From NCBI GenBank assembly GCA_020059605.1, contig JAGVBT010000014.1:1-57068 (forward strand): a stretch of DNA of 57,068 bases. The letters run 5' to 3'. A program made the position numbers and the translations under genes. The DNA is from Deltaproteobacteria bacterium. Its GTDB lineage: Bacteria; Desulfobacterota; BSN033; UBA1163. Under the pieces are notes generated by a model. It saw only the letters and a list, made by a program, of their open reading frames with translations. It did not search any database and had not been told where the DNA came from. Position 1 is the stretch's first letter, and each line of letters begins with the position of its first letter. Positions 22,971 through 32,128 of this stretch are shown piece after piece.

Positions 22971-23828
22971 ATGAACCAGGAAAAACATACGGTTCGTACC
23001 ATCCAGGAGATGAAAGACCGCAGCGAGATCATCACCATGCTCACGGCCTATGACTATCCGATTGCCAAACAGATCAATGACGCCGGCATCGATATGATTC
23101 TGGTCGGGGATTCGGCGGCCATGGTCGTCCACGGACATCCCAACACGCTCACGGCAACGATGGACATGATGGTCCTGCATTGCGCAGCCGTTGCCCGCGC
23201 CTGCACCCGCACCATGGTCATCGCCGACATGCCTTTCGGCTCGTTCCAGTATTCCGTGGAAGAGACCATGCGGAATGCCGCCCGGTTTGTCACCGAGGCA
23301 AAGGTGGATGGTGTTAAGTTCGAAGCAACCCCCAACCACATCGAAAAGACCCGTGCCATCGTCCAGATGGGTATCGCGGTGATGGGGCACGTCGGTCTGC
23401 ACCCCCAGGCGGTCGGGGCCTTGGGAGGCTTAAAGGTTCAGGGCAAGTCCATTGAGACGGCCCGCAAAGTCGTCAGTGAAGCGCTCGCCCTGCAGGAGGC
23501 AGGGGCCTTCGCCATCATCTTCGAGGCCGTCCCGGCCAAACTCTCCGCTTACGTGACCAAGAAGCTGCGGGTGCCGACCATCAGCATCGGCGGAGGCCCG
23601 GGGTGCAGCGGACAACTGCTCGTCACCTACGACGTGCTGGGGATGTTTGACACCTTCACCCCCACCTTTGCCAAAAAATTTACCAATCTCAACAAACTGA
23701 TCAAGGACACCTTCCTCCAGTATCGCCAGGAGGTGCTCGACCGTAAATTCCCGGGCGAAGAGCACAGCTACGGCATGTCCGATGAAGTGATGGAGGTCAT
23801 TGAAAAGGAATTTGGCAAATCGAAGTGA
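22971..23828 (+). CDS. PanB-like ketopantoate hydroxymethyltransferase homologue, divergent
   Basis: A 285-residue TIM-barrel of the PanB family, which transfers a hydroxymethyl group from methylene-THF to 2-oxoisovalerate. Conserved parts include TMLTAYDYPIAKQ, the metal Asp in LVGDSAAM and in IADMPFGS, VKFEA and the catalytic Glu in IIFEAVP. Departures: the usual VKIEGG is VKFEAT, and the usual GAG-x3-DGQ-x4-HD stretch reads GGGPGCSGQLLVTYD. No panC or panD is nearby. It sits in a catabolic operon, 26 nt after the dehydrogenase, so it may act on a different 2-oxoacid or in the retro-aldol direction. Confidence 0.8.
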   Translation: MNQEKHTVRTIQEMKDRSEIITMLTAYDYPIAKQINDAGIDMILVGDSAAMVVHGHPNTLTATMDMMVLHCAAVARACTRTMVIADMPFGSFQYSVEETMRNAARFVTEAKVDGVKFEATPNHIEKTRAIVQMGIAVMGHVGLHPQAVGALGGLKVQGKSIETARKVVSEALALQEAGAFAIIFEAVPAKLSAYVTKKLRVPTISIGGGPGCSGQLLVTYDVLGMFDTFTPTFAKKFTNLNKLIKDTFLQYRQEVLDRKFPGEEHSYGMSDEVMEVIEKEFGKSK

Positions 23829-23858
23829 AACAGAGACGGAAAGACATGGGAGAAAAAG

Positions 23859-24821
23859 ATGGAAATCAAACAAGCAATCATCACCGGATTTATGGGGAAG
23901 CTGAAAGACCGTTTCAGCGAGTATCATGAATCGAAAACCCCCGTGGAGAAAATCGCCGCTGTCGCCAAAGTCAAGGGCGCCAAGGGAGTGGAAATTGTCT
24001 ATCCTTACGAGCTGCAGGATCTGGATCGGATCAAAAAAACCCTGAAACGATATCGCCTTGGAGTGGCAGCCGTGAATGTCAATATCAAAGGCGAACCCGA
24101 ATTCGTTAAAGGATCTTCGAGCGTCAATTCGAAGAAGCTCAGAGACAAGGCCATCCAATTCATCTGCGAGGGCATGGACGTCGCAGCAAAACTCGGCGCC
24201 GATAAAGTGACCTGTTGCCCTCTCAGTGATGGCTATGACTACCTCTTTCAGGTCGATTACCAGCAGGCATGGAGGAATATGGTTTCCACCTTCAAGGAAG
24301 CAGCGAGGCATCGGAAAGACATCTTTCTTTTTCTTGAATACAAAGGCTCTGAGACCCGTGTCAACTGTTACCTGGACACGGCTGCAAAAACCCTCTGCAT
24401 GATCCGCGACATCAACGAGCCCAATCTTGGAATCACCATTGACGTGGGGCATTCACTGATGGTGGGGGAGACGGTGGCCGAGTCCCTCTGCCTTGCCCAA
24501 TCCAGCGGCATCCCCTATTACATCCATATCAACGACAACAATAAAAAATGGGATTGGGACCTCATCCCCGCCACGCGAAATCTGTGGGACTACCTGGAGA
24601 TGCTGTTCTACCTGAAGAAATTCAATTACCGCGGCTGGGTAACCTCGGACATGAGCCCCGTGCGGCTTGATCCCATTGCCGCCTTTGAAAGAACCATCGA
24701 CACAACGGAAAAGATGATCAAGATTGTCAAGCGGCTCGATTCAAAGAAACTCGAATCGATGATCCGGGAGGAGAGGACGATTGAAACGTTAACGTGGCTG
24801 GAGGAGCAGGTGTTGCGCTAA
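23859..24821 (+). CDS. Sugar phosphate isomerase/epimerase-like TIM-barrel protein
   Basis: A 320-residue protein of the xylose-isomerase-like TIM-barrel (AP_endonuc_2) superfamily. Metal-ligand positions are seen as Glu in FLFLEYKGSE, Asp and His in GITIDVGHSL and His in YYIHINDNNKKWDWD. Related short members include hydroxypyruvate isomerase and 2-oxo-tetronate isomerase (OtnI), which work with C4 acid sugar kinases. This protein is about 60 residues longer than OtnI, with an extended helical C-terminus. It follows panB by 30 nt, ending before the TctC gene. The substrate is not determinable from sequence alone. Confidence 0.78.
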   Translation: MEIKQAIITGFMGKLKDRFSEYHESKTPVEKIAAVAKVKGAKGVEIVYPYELQDLDRIKKTLKRYRLGVAAVNVNIKGEPEFVKGSSSVNSKKLRDKAIQFICEGMDVAAKLGADKVTCCPLSDGYDYLFQVDYQQAWRNMVSTFKEAARHRKDIFLFLEYKGSETRVNCYLDTAAKTLCMIRDINEPNLGITIDVGHSLMVGETVAESLCLAQSSGIPYYIHINDNNKKWDWDLIPATRNLWDYLEMLFYLKKFNYRGWVTSDMSPVRLDPIAAFERTIDTTEKMIKIVKRLDSKKLESMIREERTIETLTWLEEQVLR

Positions 24822-24946
24822 TGGGTTGAACCGGCAAAAAATCCGGAGAAAAGGGGAGGTGAGGACCGGGCGTCGTCTTCAAAGGGTAAACGAGAAGATT
24901 GTCAGTTAAAGGATGAAACGTTTTCAAAAAAAGAAAGGAGGAAGTA

Positions 24947-25954
24947 ATGAAAAAGTATTGTTTATTGGCGTTCTTGTTCGTATTTGTCCTTTCAGGTCTG
25001 AGTTTAGCACAGGAGAAAAAATTTCCTGTCCGGGATATCACCAATACGGTCGTCTGGGCGGCCGGCGGCGGAACCGATGTCTGTAACCGCATCGTCTCCG
25101 GTGAAATGGCCAAGATTTTTAAAGTGAACATCAATGTGATCAACAAGCCCGGCGGGGTGGGCGGATCGATCGGTATGAACGATGTCTATTCCCGGCCCCA
25201 TGACGGATACGCCTGGGCTGGGGTATCCGAATCCTGTGTAACTGCCGGTGTCCAGGGAGGATGGGACAAGAGGATGTATGTATGGGACTACTTTATCGTT
25301 GGTGGCTCTCCCGATGTCATTTCCGTAACACCCAACGCACCCTATAAAGATCTTAAAGAACTGATGGAAGCTGCAAAGGCCAAACCGGGTTCCATTCGAG
25401 CTGGCGCAAGCGCCTCAGGATCCATCCATCACCTCAATCTATTGGCCCTTGAGAAGGGAGCAGGGGTGAAGTTCAATTATATCCCCTACCCAGGATCAGC
25501 CCCTGCTCAGACTGCCGCGATGACGGGTGAAGTCTCTGTCGTTGTCACATCGGTTGCTGAACAGCAACAGCTTATCAGAGCCGGTAAATTACGGCCACTT
25601 GCGATGCTGACACCCCAACCGTTCACGATGAAAGATGTGGGAGCCATTCCCTCTTCTTTCGTTCCTTATCCGGGCCTCTCGAAGTACCTGCCTATCATGC
25701 AAGCCATTGGTTTTGCCGTGCCGGCAACCGTTCCAGAGAATGTGAAGGAAACCATTGCAGATACTTTCAAAAAAGCGCTTGCAACAGATACGATAAAAAA
25801 CTGGGCAGATTCAAACTATTACACGCTTTCAGGTAAAACCGGAAAGGCCGCCAAGGAGGAGTTTGAAAAATTGGAATCACTTTTTGCCTGGACCCTTTGG
25901 GAGCTGGGGGCGGCAAAAGTGAATCCCGAAACACTGAAGATTCCCAAACCGTAA
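24947..25954 (+). CDS. tctC: Tripartite tricarboxylate transporter substrate-binding protein (TctC/Bug)
   Basis: A 335-residue periplasmic binding protein of the Bug/TctC family. A Sec signal peptide is clear (MKKYCLLAFLFVFVLSGLSLAQ, cleavage after about residue 22). The mature part has VVWAAGGGTDVCNRIV, NKPGGVGGSIGMNDV and GEVSVVVTS, all family-typical. It binds organic acids in the periplasm and delivers them to TctAB. AAAGGAGGAAG precedes the ATG. It begins the transporter block of the cluster; two TctA genes follow tctB, so one binding protein may serve two permeases. Confidence 0.9.
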   Translation: MKKYCLLAFLFVFVLSGLSLAQEKKFPVRDITNTVVWAAGGGTDVCNRIVSGEMAKIFKVNINVINKPGGVGGSIGMNDVYSRPHDGYAWAGVSESCVTAGVQGGWDKRMYVWDYFIVGGSPDVISVTPNAPYKDLKELMEAAKAKPGSIRAGASASGSIHHLNLLALEKGAGVKFNYIPYPGSAPAQTAAMTGEVSVVVTSVAEQQQLIRAGKLRPLAMLTPQPFTMKDVGAIPSSFVPYPGLSKYLPIMQAIGFAVPATVPENVKETIADTFKKALATDTIKNWADSNYYTLSGKTGKAAKEEFEKLESLFAWTLWELGAAKVNPETLKIPKP

Positions 25955-26064
25955 TGATGGATGATGTGCTTCGAGCCTGCCGCATGCAGGCTCGAAGCAT
26001 GAAACGGGTCATCCTCCCCACCCCTATTCTTAAACTAAGAGAATCGGGAAATTTGAGGAAAGTT

Positions 26065-26811
26065 ATGGATAAAGTTCAACTGAGAAAAAAAGATTTTATC
26101 ACCAGTATCATTTTAATCGCCTTTGGAATCTTTATGATCCTTTATACCCTCACGGAAATCCCCATGAAGGACAGCTGGGGAGGAGTGATGAACGTCTGGT
26201 TCGTTTCCCCCGGGCTCTTTCCGTTGGGCGTCGGTTTCCTCATCATCATCATGGGAATCGTCCTGTGCAACCGGGCGATCAAGGACGGAGGGGCGAAGAA
26301 GTTCATGGAAGACCTCTCCCGCCGGGAGAAGGACACGTCCGGGAAGACGCTTCGCCTCCTTGGAATTCTTCTCGTCATTGTCGCTTACGTTTATCTCTAT
26401 ATTCCAAGGATCGATTATTTCTTGAGCACCATGCTCTGCCTGATGGTCTTTATCTCCTTTTTCTATTTCGACCGGCCGGATTTTTTAAAAAAGCTTTTCA
26501 CCTTCTATCTCGTCGGCTGCCTTCTTTTCCTGGGACTTTTTCTGATGAAGGCGGACAAACAGCTCAACAAAAGCTTTCTCTATACCACGGATGGCCTGGT
26601 CTTCCTGTTCTTTCTGGCCTTTATCGTTTACTCCAGGGTGCTTGTTCACGGGGATGGGGTGTTGAAGAAGAGGTGGAAGACCACCCTGATCATGTCGATT
26701 GTTCCCTCCCTCATCCTCATTCCTTCGTTTAAGTACTTCCTGCTCGTTCCCCTTCCTGTGGAGGGAGCATTTATTGAGCTGATGAATATCATCCGTTACT
26801 CCTTCCGTTAA
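26065..26811 (+). CDS. tctB: TctB-family small permease subunit
   Basis: A 248-residue inner-membrane protein. The start ATG at 26065 (MDKVQLRKKDF) is preferred, with GAGGAAA just upstream; longer in-frame starts overlap tctC and lack a ribosome-binding site. Hydrophobic segments lie near residues 12-32, 45-67, 95-112, 120-138, 145-163, 175-190 and 205-225, more than the four usual in TctB. The first half (SIILIAFGIFMILYTLTEIP, then GLFPLGVGFLIIIMGIVL) matches TctB. The extra C-terminal helices are not typical. Confidence 0.78.
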   Translation: MDKVQLRKKDFITSIILIAFGIFMILYTLTEIPMKDSWGGVMNVWFVSPGLFPLGVGFLIIIMGIVLCNRAIKDGGAKKFMEDLSRREKDTSGKTLRLLGILLVIVAYVYLYIPRIDYFLSTMLCLMVFISFFYFDRPDFLKKLFTFYLVGCLLFLGLFLMKADKQLNKSFLYTTDGLVFLFFLAFIVYSRVLVHGDGVLKKRWKTTLIMSIVPSLILIPSFKYFLLVPLPVEGAFIELMNIIRYSFR

Positions 26812-26850
26812 GCAAGGGAAGGAAAAGAACGGTAAACAGACAGGGACGTT

Positions 26851-28374
26851 ATGCTCATCCTCGAACGAATCTGGGATTTCTATGTGACCGTTTTTTTCAC
26901 CGCCTTCAATATCGAGAATATCATCCTCTTATTCGGTTCCGTCATTCTGGGAATCATCTTCGGTGCTATGCCGGGTTTGACGGCAACTCTTGGCGTAGGC
27001 CTTCTGACGACACTGACCTATGGGATTAGCACAAACGCGGCCATGATCACTCTTCTTGGGATGTATGTAGGAGCAGTCTATGGAGGTTCTTATGGTTCGA
27101 TCTGCGTCAACATCCCAGGAACCGCCGCGGCAGCAGCTACTGCCATGGACGGCTATCCATTGGCCTGCAAGGGAGAAGCAGGAAGGGCCTTGGGTCTCAC
27201 CACAACCTCCTCCTTTATTGGAACCATGGTGGGGATGTTTTTTCTCGCTGTCTTTGCTCCGATCATTGCTACACTGGCTCTCCAATTTACCTCCTTCGAA
27301 TTCTTCTTCTTAGCCTTTTTCGGAATTATGATCAGCGGAGGGTTAACCGGTCAGGATCTCGTTTACAAAGGTTGGATTTCAGGACTCATAGGCCTTTTTT
27401 TAGCGCTAATCGGAAGGGATCATCTCCAGTTCTTTCCGCGGTTCACCTTTGGCATTTCTGAATTGGACGGAGGGCTTGAAGTGGTGCCCGTTCTTATCGG
27501 CGCTTTCGGAATTCCACAGATCATCCAGGTCATTCGGGATCAATTGTCGATTGGAGAAGCCAAAAAATTTCAGCGCGTTCTTCCTGAACTGAAGATCATC
27601 TCCAAACACATTACGACCATTGTCCGTTCAGCCCTCATCGGCGTTGGAATTGGAGCGGTTCCAGGCATTGGAGAGGATATTGCTGCATGGGTTTCTTACG
27701 GCGCTGCGAAAAAGGCGTCTAAACATCCTGAAAACTTTGGGAAAGGAGAATATGCTGGGGTTATCTCCTGCGAAACCGGAAACAATGCCTGTATTGGCGG
27801 GGCTATCATTCCGCTCTTAACCCTCGGCATACCGGGTAGCCCGCCGGCAGTCATGCTTCTCGGAGCCCTGATGATCCATAACGTCACCCCAGGGCCCATG
27901 CTATCCATTGAACATCCTCACTTTATCACAGAGATGATAGCCATTCTCTTTCTGGCATCCTTTGCCATGTTCATCAGCGGTATCTTTCTCGCAAAACAGG
28001 TGGTGAAGGTCTTGCGGATTCCACCTCCCATCTTTATGCCAGTGGTCCTCACGCTCTGCGTCATCGGCTCCTATGCCCTTGGGACGAAGGTGTTTAATCT
28101 CTATCTGATGGTGCCGGTAGGCATCCTGGCCTATTTCATGCAATCGATGGGATATCCCATTGCTCCTCTTGTTATTGGAGTCATTTTAGGACCTATGGCT
28201 GATGAAAATCTTCGAAGGGCTTTAATGGTTTCCCAGGGAAGTTTCTTGCCCTTCTTCACCCGACCCGTTGCTCTTATCCTCTTTTTAGTCATTGTCTGGA
28301 TGTTCATCAGCCAGACGCCCTTCTATAAACGGTTCCTGGGAGGAGTGAAGGCCAGAATATTCAAACAGGAGTAA
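26851..28374 (+). CDS. tctA: TctA-family large permease subunit, copy 1
   Basis: A 507-residue integral membrane protein with about ten to twelve helices. Family motifs are GIIFGAMPGLTATLGVGLL, GGSYGSICVNIPGTAAAAAT with DGYPLA, GVGIGAVPGIGEDIAAWVSY and LTLGIPGSPPAVMLLGALM. Together with TctB and TctC it imports organic acids. It lies 39 nt after tctB. It is about three-quarters identical (by eye) to the next gene, but third codon positions here use more A and T, so the two are not a recent duplication. Confidence 0.92.
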   Translation: MLILERIWDFYVTVFFTAFNIENIILLFGSVILGIIFGAMPGLTATLGVGLLTTLTYGISTNAAMITLLGMYVGAVYGGSYGSICVNIPGTAAAAATAMDGYPLACKGEAGRALGLTTTSSFIGTMVGMFFLAVFAPIIATLALQFTSFEFFFLAFFGIMISGGLTGQDLVYKGWISGLIGLFLALIGRDHLQFFPRFTFGISELDGGLEVVPVLIGAFGIPQIIQVIRDQLSIGEAKKFQRVLPELKIISKHITTIVRSALIGVGIGAVPGIGEDIAAWVSYGAAKKASKHPENFGKGEYAGVISCETGNNACIGGAIIPLLTLGIPGSPPAVMLLGALMIHNVTPGPMLSIEHPHFITEMIAILFLASFAMFISGIFLAKQVVKVLRIPPPIFMPVVLTLCVIGSYALGTKVFNLYLMVPVGILAYFMQSMGYPIAPLVIGVILGPMADENLRRALMVSQGSFLPFFTRPVALILFLVIVWMFISQTPFYKRFLGGVKARIFKQE

Positions 28375-28419
28375 GGAGTGATGGGCTCCGTTAAACCCTC
28401 AGCACGATAGGGAATAATC

Positions 28420-29955
28420 ATGACCATCCTTGAACAACTGGGAACCTTCTATTCGCAGGTTTTCCAACTGGCGTTCAATCTTGAAAATATCATCATCCTC
28501 TTTTCCGCAACGATTCTGGGGATCATCTTCGGCGCCATGCCCGGCCTGACCGCAACGCTGGGGGTGGCTCTCCTGACGACGCTGACCTACGGGATGAATA
28601 CAGGGGCGGCCATGATTGCGCTCATATCAATGTACGTCGGGGCTGTCTACGGCGGATCTTACTCTTCGATCCTGCTCAACATTCCGGGAACCGCAGCGGC
28701 GGCGGCGACCGCCATCGATGGATACCCCCTGGCCTGTAAAGGTGAAGCCGGAAAAGCCCTCGGTCTGACAACAACCGCCTCAATGATTGGAACGCTCATT
28801 GGCACCTTCTTTCTTGCCTCCTTTGCCCCGGCCATCGCCAAGATGGCCCTTCAGTTTACCTCCTTTGAATTCTTTCTCCTCGCTTTCTTCGGCATTCTCA
28901 TCAGCGGAACCCTGACGAGTCCTGATCTCATCTACAAAGGTTGGATTGCGGGCCTGATCGGTCTCTTCATGTCGATCATCGGCCGGGACCGCCTACAGTT
29001 CTTCCCCCGGTTTACGTTCGGCTTATCGCAACTCGATGGGGGGCTCGAGCTGGTCCCTGTCCTAATCGGGGCCTTCGGGATCCCCCAGATCATCCAGGTG
29101 TTGAGAGACCAGTTATCGGTCGGGGAAGCCAAAAAGTTTCAACGCGTTCTTCCCGAATTCAAAACCATCGTGAGAAACGCAACCCATATCGTCCGCTCCG
29201 CATTGATCGGTGTCGGGATTGGATCGGTGCCCGGTATCGGCGAGGATATTGCGGGATGGGTTTCCTACAGTGCTGCCAAAAACTCTTCCAAACATCCTGA
29301 AACCTTCGGGAAGGGCGAATATGCAGCCGTCATCTCCTCGGAGACGGCCAACAACGCCTGTATCGGGGGAGCCCTGATTCCTCTCTTAACGTTAGGTATC
29401 CCTGGAAGTCCACCAGCAGCGATGCTCCTGGGCGCATTGATGATCCACAACGTCAACCCCGGGCCCATGATCACTTTTGAGCATCCCACCTTCATTCTGG
29501 AAATGACAGCCATCCTCCTTCTGGCTTCGCTGGCGATGTGGATGACAGGGATCCTGCTGGCCAAGCAGGTCGTAAAGGTGCTCAGAATTCCTCCTCCCAT
29601 CTTCATGCCGATCGTTGGGGTTCTCTGTGTGATCGGCTCCTACTCCCTGGGATCGAATGTTTTCAACCTCTATCTCATGGTGCCTGTGGGGATCATGGCC
29701 TATTTCATGCAGGAGATGGGTTATCCGGTTGCCCCGCTTGTCATAGGTGTCATCCTGGGTCCCATGGCCGACGAAAACCTCCGGAGGGCTCTGATGGTCT
29801 CGCAGGGCAGTTTCCTGCCTGTCATCACGCGGCCGGTGGCGCTCCTCCTCTTTTTGATCATCCTCTTCACCATCTTTAGCCAGACGCTGGTTTACAAGCG
29901 ACTCAAGGAACGGGTCAAACAAAGAATATGGAACCAAATACGAAATAAAAAATAG
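28420..29955 (+). CDS. tctA: TctA-family large permease subunit, copy 2
   Basis: A 511-residue paralogue of the preceding gene with all the same motifs (GIIFGAMPGLTATLGVALL, LNIPGTAAAAATAIDGYPLA, GVGIGSVPGIGEDIAGWVSY). Codon third positions are richer in G and C than in copy 1. Usual TTT operons have one TctA, so this tandem pair with a single TctB and TctC is unusual. It may transport a second substrate or form mixed complexes. The aldo-keto reductase gene starts 12 nt after its stop. Confidence 0.92.
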   Translation: MTILEQLGTFYSQVFQLAFNLENIIILFSATILGIIFGAMPGLTATLGVALLTTLTYGMNTGAAMIALISMYVGAVYGGSYSSILLNIPGTAAAAATAIDGYPLACKGEAGKALGLTTTASMIGTLIGTFFLASFAPAIAKMALQFTSFEFFLLAFFGILISGTLTSPDLIYKGWIAGLIGLFMSIIGRDRLQFFPRFTFGLSQLDGGLELVPVLIGAFGIPQIIQVLRDQLSVGEAKKFQRVLPEFKTIVRNATHIVRSALIGVGIGSVPGIGEDIAGWVSYSAAKNSSKHPETFGKGEYAAVISSETANNACIGGALIPLLTLGIPGSPPAAMLLGALMIHNVNPGPMITFEHPTFILEMTAILLLASLAMWMTGILLAKQVVKVLRIPPPIFMPIVGVLCVIGSYSLGSNVFNLYLMVPVGIMAYFMQEMGYPVAPLVIGVILGPMADENLRRALMVSQGSFLPVITRPVALLLFLIILFTIFSQTLVYKRLKERVKQRIWNQIRNKK

Positions 29956-29967
29956 GGAAGGGACAAA

Positions 29968-30954
29968 ATGGAATACAGGCGTCTCGGCAGATCAGGACTG
30001 ATGGTATCCCCCCTGGTCCTGGGCACGATGAACTTCGGAAACCCGACCAGCAGGGAGGAGTCTTTCCGCATGATCGATCGGGCCATCGAGACCGGGATCA
30101 ACCTGGTCGACTCCGCCGATGTTTATGCGGAAGGCGAAAGTGAAAGAATTCTCGGCGAGGCGCTGGCACGAAATGGAAAAAGAAAAGACATCTTCATCAC
30201 CTCAAAGGTCTTTATGAGTACGGGGCCAGGGCCAAATGATGCCGGCAATTCAAAACACCATATCCTCGAAAGCTGTGAGGCAAGTTTAAAGAGACTGAGG
30301 ACCGATTATATTGATATTTACTTTCTCCACCGCACAGATTTTGATATTCCTCAGGAAGAGTCGCTTGGAGCGTTAGACCTTCTGGTGAGACAGGGAAAGG
30401 TGAGATACATCGGATCCTCCACCCATCCTGCGTGGAGGATTGTAGAAGCTTTATGGATTTCCGATCGACATCATTATCCCAAATTGACTTGCGAACAACC
30501 GCCATATAACCTATTGGATCGCCGGATCGAAAACGAAATCATTCCGATGTGCCGGGTCTATGATCTCGGGCTCATCACCTGGTCTCCCCTGGCCCAGGGC
30601 GTTTTAGCGGGTCGGTATCAGGACCCATTCAACCTTCCCGATGGAAGCCGTGGCACCCTGAAGCCGGTCTATGCCGAACGGATCACTCAAAGAGGCATCG
30701 AGGTCAGCTTGAAACTGGAAGAGAGAGCGAAAGGAAAAGGATATACCGTCGCTCAACTTTCAGTCGCATGGGTCCTGACTCAAACGGGCGTCACAGGAGC
30801 GATCATCGGACCGAGGACATTAGGGCAACTGGAGGACCTTCTCCCTTCAGCCGATATCAAACTCGATGAATCCGACTTCCGTTTCTGCGATAAGTTGGTT
30901 CCCCCTGGGACGAATGTCTCCAACCATTTTAATACCTCCCTGTGGATGAAATGA
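29968..30954 (+). CDS. Aldo/keto reductase, copy 1
   Basis: A 328-residue NADPH-type aldo-keto reductase. The catalytic tetrad can be seen: Asp and Tyr in NLVDSADVYAEGESE, Lys in FITSKVFM and His in YFLHRTDFD. The cofactor site includes IIGPRTLGQLEDLLPS. It resembles the YajO/L-glyceraldehyde-3-phosphate reductase-like group. It is closely linked to tctA copy 2 and probably acts on a sugar or sugar-acid carbonyl in the same pathway. GGGAAGGG is its ribosome-binding site. A second member follows pdxA. Confidence 0.88.
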   Translation: MEYRRLGRSGLMVSPLVLGTMNFGNPTSREESFRMIDRAIETGINLVDSADVYAEGESERILGEALARNGKRKDIFITSKVFMSTGPGPNDAGNSKHHILESCEASLKRLRTDYIDIYFLHRTDFDIPQEESLGALDLLVRQGKVRYIGSSTHPAWRIVEALWISDRHHYPKLTCEQPPYNLLDRRIENEIIPMCRVYDLGLITWSPLAQGVLAGRYQDPFNLPDGSRGTLKPVYAERITQRGIEVSLKLEERAKGKGYTVAQLSVAWVLTQTGVTGAIIGPRTLGQLEDLLPSADIKLDESDFRFCDKLVPPGTNVSNHFNTSLWMK

Positions 30955-31000
30955 TTCTCCGGTTTTGACCTGGGGATCGTCAGGTAGGATGGACTAAGAT

Positions 31001-32035
31001 ATGGTTAAACCAATCGTCGGAATCAGTGTCGGTGATCCTTCGGGGATTGGCCCCGAGATCACAGCCAAGGCGCTCTCTCTGTCTGAGGTTTATCGGCTTT
31101 GCAACCCCTTGGTGATCGGAGAGGCAAAGATGATGGGGCAAGCAGTGAAATTTTCCGGTTTGGATTTGAAGATTCATGTCGTCTCTTCTCCCAGGGGAGG
31201 CCTTTATCAGCCTGGAACGATCGATCTTCTTGATCTGAAGAATGTCGATGGGAAATCGGTCCGGCACAAATCGATCCTGGCTGAATATGGCCGCGCCTCG
31301 TTTGAATATGTGAAGAAAGTGATCGAACTGGCCTTGGAAAAAGAGATTGATGCCACCGTCACCGGTCCCATCAGCAAAGAGGCCATCAACCTTGCGGGTT
31401 TTCATTATTCCGGGCATACGGAGATCTATGCCGACCTGACCCGGACCAAAGATTACGCCATGATGTTGGTCCATGACCACTTCCGGGTGATCCATGTCTC
31501 AACCCATGTTTCATTAAGAGAAGCCTGCGACCGTGTGAAAAAGGAACGGGTTTACCGGGTCATCCGGCTGGGATACGATGCGGTGAAGCGATTAGGGGTT
31601 CAGAATCCGAAGATCGCAGTCGCCGGACTGAATCCCCATGCCGGGGAGGAAGGGCTGTTCGGCCGGGAGGAAATAGAAGAGATCGAGCCTGCCATCAGAC
31701 ACGCTAAAAAAGATGGCTTAAACATCGAAGGGCCCCTTCCCCCGGACACGGTCTTTTCCAAGATGCAGGGCGGGCAATATGATCTGGTTGTGGTCATGTA
31801 TCACGATCAAGGCCATATTCCAACAAAGCTGATCGGCTTTCAATACGATGACAAGACAAAGACCTGGGGTTCCATGTCCGGGGTCAATATCACCTGCGGG
31901 CTGCCCATCATCCGTGTCTCGGTGGACCATGGAACGGCCTTTGGTAAGGCCGGTGAAGGCAGAGCTAATCCCGAAAGTATGATCCAGGCGATTAAAATAG
32001 CCGCCCAATTGGCTTTGAACAAACCCCGTTCGTAA
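31001..32035 (+). CDS. PdxA-family dehydrogenase (PdxA2-like, 4-phospho-threonate/erythronate type)
   Basis: A 344-residue metal- and NAD-dependent dehydrogenase of the PdxA family. Signatures are GISVGDPSGIGPEITAKAL, FHYSGHTEIYADLT (metal His), GLNPHAGEEGLFGREE, VVMYHDQGHIPTKLIGF and GTAFGKAGEGRANPESM. The vitamin B6 enzyme PdxA oxidises 4-phosphohydroxythreonine; PdxA2 paralogues instead oxidise 4-phospho-D-threonate or -erythronate after a DUF1537 kinase, giving dihydroxyacetone phosphate and CO2. The kinase at 20604 in the same cluster makes the PdxA2 role the better guess. No other B6 gene is nearby. Confidence 0.88.
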   Translation: MVKPIVGISVGDPSGIGPEITAKALSLSEVYRLCNPLVIGEAKMMGQAVKFSGLDLKIHVVSSPRGGLYQPGTIDLLDLKNVDGKSVRHKSILAEYGRASFEYVKKVIELALEKEIDATVTGPISKEAINLAGFHYSGHTEIYADLTRTKDYAMMLVHDHFRVIHVSTHVSLREACDRVKKERVYRVIRLGYDAVKRLGVQNPKIAVAGLNPHAGEEGLFGREEIEEIEPAIRHAKKDGLNIEGPLPPDTVFSKMQGGQYDLVVVMYHDQGHIPTKLIGFQYDDKTKTWGSMSGVNITCGLPIIRVSVDHGTAFGKAGEGRANPESMIQAIKIAAQLALNKPRS

Positions 32036-32128
32036 GTGTTCGACAGAGGAATGTCATCTTCATCCCCGCTGCGAGGAGCAGGACTTTCTAACGGGGGAAC
32101 AATCAGTGAAAAAGGGAGGTCGGTCAAT

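Noticed and set aside
23430-24452. Long minus-strand open frame opposite panB and the isomerase gene
   Set aside because: Antisense shadow across two real genes; no ribosome-binding site and no family features.
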